Part shown: positions 7,473 to 12,030 of the stretch, piece by piece | How positions within the stretch are numbered: the first letter of the stretch is position 1 | Layout of the letters: every line of letters starts with the position of its first letter | Source: Bacteroidaceae bacterium | GTDB taxonomy: Bacteria; Bacteroidota; Bacteroidia; Bacteroidales; Bacteroidaceae | Direction: 5' to 3' | Assembly (NCBI GenBank): GCA_017618515.1 | Contig: JAFZUB010000088.1 | Span: 1-12,030 of the forward strand | DNA length: 12,030 nt | The notes under the pieces: model-generated | Databases searched by the model: none | What the model saw: only the letters and a program-made list of their open reading frames with translations | Told to the model about the DNA's origin: nothing | Translations under genes and position numbers: made by a program

Positions 7473-9258
7473 CATAATATTTCTTGGCCTTACAGGGTAT
7501 GCTTGGATAACCATCATCACTTTTCTAGGCATACTAATATCCATGACACGCACCCGACTGCCCGCCGAGGTCATCTTCCTCGGAGCGCTGACGGTATTGT
7601 TGGTGACAGGCGTGGTGACTGAGGAAGAAGGCTTGGCTGGCTTCGGCTCCGAGCCGGTGGTGGTGCATGCCGCATTCTTTGTAATCATTGCCGGACTGAT
7701 GCACACGGGTGTGCTCTATTGGCTGTCGAAGAATGTGCTACGCTCCCCCAAGAGCTACACCGGCGCCTTGCTGCGCCTGATGATACCCACCTCTCTGCTG
7801 GCCGCCATGCTCAACTCGATGAACGTGGTAGCACTATTTATCGACGCCATCAAGATGTGGGCAAACAAACTGAAGATGGCTCCCTCCAAGTTGCTGCTGC
7901 CACTGAGCTATGCCGCCACACTGGGAGGTGTATGCACACTGCTGGGTAGCTCGTCTAACCTGGTGGTGGCCGGTCTATACATGCATAAGACTGGGCAGAC
8001 GCTCAACATCTTCACTCCGCTGTTGCCAGGCCTCATCCTCACCGTGGCAGGAGTGCTGCTTGTGATCATCATGCAGCGCTATATCCCCGCCAGAGACAGT
8101 GCGGAGCAATCGTTTGAAACAACAAGCGACTACACCGTGGAACTGCTGGTGCCCACCGACAATCCCGCTGTCGGTGAGACAGTCGAGGAAGCGGGGCTCT
8201 ACTCTGTGAAGGGTGGCTCGCTGGTGGAGATAGTGCGCTTCGACAAGGAGATTATCACGCCAGTGCCCAAGGACGAATGGATACTGGGCGGCGACAGACT
8301 CATCTATGCAGGCCAGATAAACGAGATTCTCGAACTTAAACGTACCCACGGACTGGCTGCTGCCGACCATCATGTGTGGAGCATTGACGACATTGACACC
8401 AAGCGTAAGATGCGCACAGCCTACGTGTCGTTTGGCAGCGACCTGATAGGCCAGTCGATGACGCAGTGCGACTTTGAGCAGAAAAACGATGTGGTGCTAA
8501 TAGCCGTGGCCCGACAAGGCCATCGTGTTGACGGACAACCGCGCGAGATAAGCCTGCAGGCTGGCGACACCCTGTTGCTGGAATGTCCTCCCAAGGGCGA
8601 CGACCAGCTGGAGAGCGCCAACCGCCGCAGCCTCACCTTCTTCGACTCACACTATGTGCCACAACTGGGACCGCGCACCATCATCTCCTCCATCGTAGTG
8701 TTGCTGATGTTTGTACTGGCCTACTTAGGCATCATGCCATTGATGGCCTCTACCATGCTCGCTGCAGGAATGATGCTGCTTACCAAGTGCTGCCGCTTCG
8801 ACAGCATAGTCAAGTACATCGAATGGGAAGTGCTGCTCATGCTGGGTTCCACCGTGGTCCTCTCAACCGCAATAGCCAAGACTGGCCTCGCTGAACTCCT
8901 CGCCCAAAACATACTTGACATCTGCGGCAACCACCCCTACCTCGTCATGGCTGTGATGTGTGTGCTGGCCTCGATAGTCACTGAGTTTGTAAGTGATGTG
9001 GGCACGGCGGCCATCTTCTTCCCCGTGATGTATGACCAGGCGGTGCTGATGGACTGCAACCCTATACCCTTCGTGGTGTCGCTGATGCTCTGCGTCTCCC
9101 TGAGCTATGCCTCACCCCTGGGCTCCATCCCCAACATGCTCATCTATGGTCCGGGCTCGTTTAAGTTCTCCGACTTCGCCCGACTGGGCGTGGTGCTCCA
9201 TGTGGTGCTGCTCTGCATCGCCCTCGTGGCAGTAAACCTCATATATCCGCTACATTAA
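7465..9258 (+). CDS. SLC13-type permease with two RCK_C/TrkA-C-like domains
   Basis: A 597-residue inner-membrane protein of the SLC13/DASS transporter type. An N-terminal membrane half (about 10-205) and a C-terminal half (about 403-595) flank a cytoplasmic insert with two TrkA_C-like domains: about 222-292 (VELLVPTDNPAVGETV ... GGDRLIYAG) and about 317-378 (VSFGSDLIGQSM ... LQAGDTLLLEC). Family landmarks are LSYAATLGGVCTLLGSSSNLVV (147-168) and YASPLGS with YGPGSFKFSDF (548-571). The two hairpin motifs that usually read like SNT/NNT are changed: LNSMNVV (116-122) and FVSDVGTA (508-515). Transported substrate is therefore uncertain; sulfate, dicarboxylate or no transport at all are possible. 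The start overlaps the end of the sensor gene by 8 nt, implying translational coupling, and 32 nt separate it from the STAS gene. Membership in the signalling operon is strongly suggested by spacing. Confidence 0.9.
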   Translation: MDSIIFLGLTGYAWITIITFLGILISMTRTRLPAEVIFLGALTVLLVTGVVTEEEGLAGFGSEPVVVHAAFFVIIAGLMHTGVLYWLSKNVLRSPKSYTGALLRLMIPTSLLAAMLNSMNVVALFIDAIKMWANKLKMAPSKLLLPLSYAATLGGVCTLLGSSSNLVVAGLYMHKTGQTLNIFTPLLPGLILTVAGVLLVIIMQRYIPARDSAEQSFETTSDYTVELLVPTDNPAVGETVEEAGLYSVKGGSLVEIVRFDKEIITPVPKDEWILGGDRLIYAGQINEILELKRTHGLAAADHHVWSIDDIDTKRKMRTAYVSFGSDLIGQSMTQCDFEQKNDVVLIAVARQGHRVDGQPREISLQAGDTLLLECPPKGDDQLESANRRSLTFFDSHYVPQLGPRTIISSIVVLLMFVLAYLGIMPLMASTMLAAGMMLLTKCCRFDSIVKYIEWEVLLMLGSTVVLSTAIAKTGLAELLAQNILDICGNHPYLVMAVMCVLASIVTEFVSDVGTAAIFFPVMYDQAVLMDCNPIPFVVSLMLCVSLSYASPLGSIPNMLIYGPGSFKFSDFARLGVVLHVVLLCIALVAVNLIYPLH

Positions 9259-9290
9259 GGCAATAACACAACAAAACACTTACAATACTA

Positions 9291-9593
9291 ATGAAGACAA
9301 CTATCCAAGAACAAGACGGCATCATGGTGGCCATCCTCGAAGGACGCCTCGACACTGCTGCCGCACCCGAGACAGAAAAGGCTCTGCAGCCCCTCTATGA
9401 GAGCGAGGGAAAAGACATCATGTTCGACTGCACTGCGCTGGAGTATATTTCATCAAGCGGACTGCGTCTGTTCCTCAGCGTGCTCAAGGCTGCCAAGCCC
9501 AAAGGAAGCCATGTCTATGTACAAGGCATCAACGAGGACCTGCGCAAGGTCTTCACCATGACGGGCTTCATCAATCTTTTTGAGTTTAAGTAG
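9291..9593 (+). CDS. STAS-domain anti-sigma factor antagonist-like protein
   Basis: A 100-residue single STAS domain of the RsbV/SpoIIAA type, cytoplasmic. Start TTIQEQDGIMVAILEGRLDT, central FDCTALEYISSSGLRLFL (45-62) and the final FTMTGFINLFEF follow the family pattern and usual length. In RsbV/SpoIIAA the first serine of the Ser-Ser/Thr-Gly motif is phosphorylated by the RsbW/SpoIIAB kinase; by alignment this is S55 here, in SSSG where DSSG or DSTG is usual. The aspartate before the phosphoserine is thus a serine. It is the last gene of the cluster, 32 nt after the permease and followed by a strong terminator. The obvious partner is the phosphatase/kinase encoded at 5100-7472. The final target (a sigma factor, another regulator or the permease) is not visible. 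Confidence 0.92.
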   Translation: MKTTIQEQDGIMVAILEGRLDTAAAPETEKALQPLYESEGKDIMFDCTALEYISSSGLRLFLSVLKAAKPKGSHVYVQGINEDLRKVFTMTGFINLFEFK

Positions 9594-9621
9594 GGAGCCC
9601 TGCCTCTACCCTCTTCGGCTG

Positions 9622-9665
9622 CCCCTCGCGTACCTTATTATATAGTTACGCGAGGGGAGTCTTTT
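9622..9665 (+). terminator. Rho-independent terminator closing the signalling cluster
   Basis: A perfect 11-bp stem, CCCCTCGCGTA (9622-9632) with TACGCGAGGGG (9647-9657), encloses a 14-nt A/T-rich loop and is followed by AGTCTTTT. The T run is short and offset, but the stem is the strongest in the window. It lies 28 nt after the STAS stop and separates this cluster from the glycogen operon. Confidence 0.85.
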
Positions 9666-9725
9666 ATAGCTGCTTTTAGCTAGAGATTTGTCGCAAAGTG
9701 CAATCTTTTTGTGGCGTTTTATTGA

Positions 9726-9759
9726 TGCAAAGCAGTATTTTTATGTTTTTTTCTTTGCA
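9726..9759. promoter_or_regulatory. Inverted repeat around the -33 element of the glycogen promoter
   Basis: TGCAAAG (9726-9732) and CTTTGCA (9753-9759) form a perfect 7-bp inverted repeat with a 20-nt spacer. The right arm contains the -33 TTTG. A further GCAAAG occurs at 9693-9698. This could be an operator for a dimeric regulator, but the right arm may be palindromic with the left only by chance in A/T-rich DNA. Confidence 0.3.
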
Positions 9760-9783
9760 ATTAAATAAAATGCACTATCTTTG
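9754..9783 (+). promoter_or_regulatory. Promoter of the glycogen debranching operon
   Basis: TTTG (9754-9757), an 18-nt spacer and TATCTTTG (9776-9783) match the Bacteroidetes -33/-7 pattern exactly. The transcript would start near 9790, leaving a leader of about 60 nt that contains the heptamer repeats. It shows that the debranching gene is transcribed independently of the signalling cluster. Confidence 0.7.
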
Positions 9784-9805
9784 TGGAACTTTGTACACTA
9801 ATATT

Positions 9806-9840
9806 GCTAACTGCTAACCCTTAATAGCTAACCACTAACC
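9806..9840 (+). repeat. Heptamer tandem repeat in the debranching-enzyme leader
   Basis: Five consecutive 7-nt units: GCTAACT, GCTAACC, CTTAATA (degenerate), GCTAACC, ACTAACC, ending 11 nt before the ATG at 9852. A weak sixth unit (TTACTAC) may follow. The array lies in the 5' untranslated leader. Function is unknown; copy number could vary by slippage and change spacing to the start codon. Confidence 0.8.
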
Positions 9841-9851
9841 TTACTACTATA

Positions 9852-11789
9852 ATGAGTTTTATTTGTTTTGATAACGTCAAGATGACTAACCTCGGCGAGT
9901 CGCTGGGAAAGGAAATCCTGTGCACCAACGACACAGGGGCCTACTGCAGCACCACCATCGTAGGCTGCAACACCCGCAAGTATCACGGACTGCTGGTTGT
10001 GCCAATGCCCGAGATGGACAATGAGTTGCACGTGCTGCTCAGCTCCCTCGACGAGACTGTCATTCAGCACGGCGCAGAGTTTAATCTGGCTCTGCACAAG
10101 TATCAGGGTGACAACTGGAGCCCTAATGGTCATAAGTATATCCGCTCGTTCGAGTGGAAGGCCTTCCCCACCACCGTATATAGGATTGGAGGCGTGTTGC
10201 TGCAGAAGGAGATTCACTTCCGCCGCAGCGAGAGCCGTGTCATCATCCGCTACACCCTGCTCGATGCCCACTCGCCCACAACCCTCAGGCTCAGTCCGTT
10301 CCTCGCATTCAGGAGCACACGCACTTTCACCCACAAAAACAACAAAATCAACACCACCGTCACCCCGGTTAAGAATGGCGTGAAGATGTGTCTGTACGAC
10401 GGCTATCCCGAGATTTTCATGCAGACCAACAAAAAGGCTGAGTTTGTCAACGCCGCCGACTGGTACATGGGCTTCGACTACCCCATCGAGCGACAGAGAG
10501 GCTGGGAGAGCAATGAGGACCTTTATCGCCCAGGCTACTTTGAGATGCAAATCAAGAAGGGCGAGTCGGTATGCTTCTCCGCCGGTATCAGCGAGATTCA
10601 GACCAACACCCTCAAGCGCATCATGGACATCGACCAGACCGACACTGAGCCTATGGATGGTTTCTACAACTGCCTCTACCATGCTGCCCACCAGTTCCGT
10701 CTCTCCAAAGGTGGCGAGAACTATATCATCGCCGGCTACCCGTGGTTTAAGTGCAGGGCAAGAGACCTCTTTGTGGCTATGCCCGGACTGACGCTCGCTC
10801 TGGGAGAGAAAGACACCTTTGAGCTATACATGAAGACAGCGCAGAAGGCACTGCTCAGCATAGTGGAGAAGAAGCCCGTAGAGGTGGAGATATACGAGAC
10901 CGAGCAGCCCGACACCCTACTCTGGGCACTATGGTGCATCATGCAGTACTATCGCCGCGCTGACAGCAAACGGGCCATTCAACTCTATGGCGAGCTGGTG
11001 GACAAGATGATGGACTTCATCCTCAACAGCCGTCACGACAACCTCTTCCTCCATGAAAACGGACTGCTCTACTCCAATGGTCGCGAGAAGCCCATCACAT
11101 GGATGAACTCCATGCACGACGGTAATCCTATAGTACCACGCTCGGGATATATAGTAGAGTTTAACGCACTGTGGTACAATGCACTGCGATTTTATGCTGA
11201 ACTTCTTAATGAAACCAAGCGCAGCGAAGAGGCAGAAAAGATTACCCGCCTGGCAGAGAAGGTGGAACGCTCGTTCCAGTATGTCTTTGTCAACGACAAC
11301 GGCTACCTCTACGACTATGTTGACGGGCAGTATGTGAGCTGGGAGGTAAGGCCCAACATGATTTTTGCCTTTGCCCTAGACTACTCGCCCCTCACCAAGG
11401 AGCAGCGCAAGAGAGCACTCGACATCTGCACCCGCGAATTGGTCACCCCCAAGGGACTGCGTTCGCTCAGCCCAAAGAGTGGAGGCTATCGCCCATACTA
11501 CGCCGGAGTGCAGTGGGAGCGCGACAACTCCTACCATAATGGCACCGCATGGCCCTGGCTCACCGGTCTCTATCTCGAGGCTTACCTCAAGATACACAAG
11601 ATGAGCGGCCTCAGCTTCATTGAGCGCCAGATGGTGGGATTTGAAGAGGAGCTCTTCTATCACGGCCTCGGTTCAATACCAGAGATGTTTGACGGCAACC
11701 CGCCGTTCCACGGACGAGGAGCTGTCTCCTTCGCAATGAATGTGGCAGCTATCCTGCGTGCCATCCGACTACTGGATAGAAAACAATAG
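9852..11789 (+). CDS. Glycogen debranching enzyme (amylo-alpha-1,6-glucosidase, GDE/GH133-like)
   Basis: A 645-residue cytoplasmic enzyme expected to hydrolyse alpha-1,6 branch glucose of glycogen. The N-terminal GDE_N-like beta domain (about 15-240) contains GAYCSTTIVGCNTRKYHGLLV (29-49); the C-terminal (alpha/alpha) barrel (about 270-640) contains GYPWFKCRARD (295-305), PITWMNS (414-420), VEFNALWYNAL (435-445), YHNGTAWPWLTG (561-572) and SIPEMFDG (608-615). From memory, the common forms of two motifs are WFxxWGRD and TWMD; here they read WFKCRARD and TWMN, possibly a Bacteroidetes variant. No signal peptide is present. The ATG at 9852 follows a leader with its own promoter, and the next gene is a glycogen-synthase-like glycosyltransferase, 30 nt downstream, so this is a glycogen or alpha-glucan operon. 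Specificity for glycogen rather than another alpha-glucan is inferred from context. Confidence 0.93.
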   Translation: MSFICFDNVKMTNLGESLGKEILCTNDTGAYCSTTIVGCNTRKYHGLLVVPMPEMDNELHVLLSSLDETVIQHGAEFNLALHKYQGDNWSPNGHKYIRSFEWKAFPTTVYRIGGVLLQKEIHFRRSESRVIIRYTLLDAHSPTTLRLSPFLAFRSTRTFTHKNNKINTTVTPVKNGVKMCLYDGYPEIFMQTNKKAEFVNAADWYMGFDYPIERQRGWESNEDLYRPGYFEMQIKKGESVCFSAGISEIQTNTLKRIMDIDQTDTEPMDGFYNCLYHAAHQFRLSKGGENYIIAGYPWFKCRARDLFVAMPGLTLALGEKDTFELYMKTAQKALLSIVEKKPVEVEIYETEQPDTLLWALWCIMQYYRRADSKRAIQLYGELVDKMMDFILNSRHDNLFLHENGLLYSNGREKPITWMNSMHDGNPIVPRSGYIVEFNALWYNALRFYAELLNETKRSEEAEKITRLAEKVERSFQYVFVNDNGYLYDYVDGQYVSWEVRPNMIFAFALDYSPLTKEQRKRALDICTRELVTPKGLRSLSPKSGGYRPYYAGVQWERDNSYHNGTAWPWLTGLYLEAYLKIHKMSGLSFIERQMVGFEEELFYHGLGSIPEMFDGNPPFHGRGAVSFAMNVAAILRAIRLLDRKQ

Positions 11790-11819
11790 AAAAACAAATT
11801 GTAAATTACATATAATATC

Positions 11820-12030
11820 ATGAAAGTTTTAATGTTTGGTTGGGAATTTCCTCCTCACATTCTCGGTGGACTGGGCACAGCAAGCTACGGACTGACCAAA
11901 GGTCTGGCAGCGCAGGGTGACATGGACATCACCTTCTGCCTGCCCGCACCATGGGGCGACGAGGACAAGAGCTTTCTCAAGATTATCCCCATGAATCACG
12001 TGCCCATAGCATGGCGCGACCCTGACCCCA
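11820..12030 (+). CDS. Glycogen-synthase-like glycosyltransferase (5' part)
   Basis: The window ends inside this gene; 70 codons are visible. It starts MKVLMFGWEFPPHILGGLGT and continues SYGLTKGLAAQGDMDITFCLP, the N-terminal nucleotide-sugar-transferase pattern of glycogen/starch synthases and related GT4/GT5 enzymes, where the GGLG loop contacts the sugar nucleotide. It lies 30 nt after the debranching gene with an A/T-rich leader and no terminator between, so the two are probably one operon. From memory, Bacteroides genomes often place such a transferase between the debranching enzyme and a GH57 amylase; that third gene would lie to the right. Whether it makes glycogen or another glucan cannot be told from this fragment. 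Confidence 0.85.
   Translation, partial: MKVLMFGWEFPPHILGGLGTASYGLTKGLAAQGDMDITFCLPAPWGDEDKSFLKIIPMNHVPIAWRDPDP

Noticed and set aside
6825..7706. Long minus-strand open frame (293 codons) opposite the sensor and permease genes
   Set aside because: It lies antisense to confident coding sequence, spans two genes and shows no recognisable domain; a composition shadow.
9667..9682. Small hairpin TAGCT-AGCTA after the cluster terminator
   Set aside because: Only 5 bp with no T run of its own; expected by chance in A/T-rich sequence.
9828..10691. Long minus-strand open frame (287 codons) opposite the debranching enzyme
   Set aside because: Antisense to a strongly supported enzyme gene and through its leader repeats; no domain recognised.
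1..12030. CRISPR arrays, insertion sequences, phage or toxin-antitoxin genes
   Set aside because: None seen: no spaced long direct repeats, no transposase-like frames, and the gene content is ordinary chromosomal apart from the signalling cluster.

Overview
The window looks like chromosomal DNA from a Bacteroidales bacterium, most likely a Prevotella-like member. Three lines of evidence support this. Promoter-like sites fit the Bacteroidetes -33 TTTG / -7 TAnnTTTG (or TTCG) pattern rather than -35/-10 boxes. Gene starts lack clear Shine-Dalgarno sequences and sit behind A/T-rich leaders. Protein variants such as the LeuB and MutS2 termini resemble Bacteroidetes homologues as I remember them. 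The genus is an inference.

Left part (1-3751, minus strand): mutS2 is followed after a 33-nt gap by leuB (3-isopropylmalate dehydrogenase), so the two are probably co-transcribed leftwards. A good promoter match near the left edge (41-71) points out of the window. Centre (3750-4140): a divergent control region holds promoter candidates for mutS2 (leftward) and for a tRNA-Ser(UGA) gene (rightward), followed by a hairpin terminator.

Middle (4142-9593, plus strand): this is the most interesting part, a tight four-gene cluster. It encodes (1) a secreted NMT1/THI5-type periplasmic binding protein with no ABC permease or ATPase beside it; (2) a membrane protein with a Cache-like periplasmic sensor, HAMP, a SpoIIE/RsbU PP2C phosphatase and an RsbW-like kinase domain in one chain; (3) an SLC13-type permease with two RCK_C/TrkA-C-like domains and non-standard substrate motifs; (4) a single-domain STAS anti-sigma-antagonist-like protein. 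Spacing is 4 nt, an 8-nt overlap, then 32 nt. A strong hairpin terminator closes the cluster. The layout suggests a partner-switching signalling module in which one sensor protein could both phosphorylate and dephosphorylate the STAS protein. The downstream target is not visible.

Right part (9594-12030): a separate, well-formed promoter drives a glycogen debranching enzyme (GDE/GH133-like) followed by a glycogen-synthase-like glycosyltransferase cut by the window edge, that is, a glycogen or alpha-glucan operon. Three leaders in the window (mutS2, leuB, debranching enzyme) carry direct repeats with a 7- or 14-nt period just before the start codon. No CRISPR array, insertion sequence or phage gene was seen.
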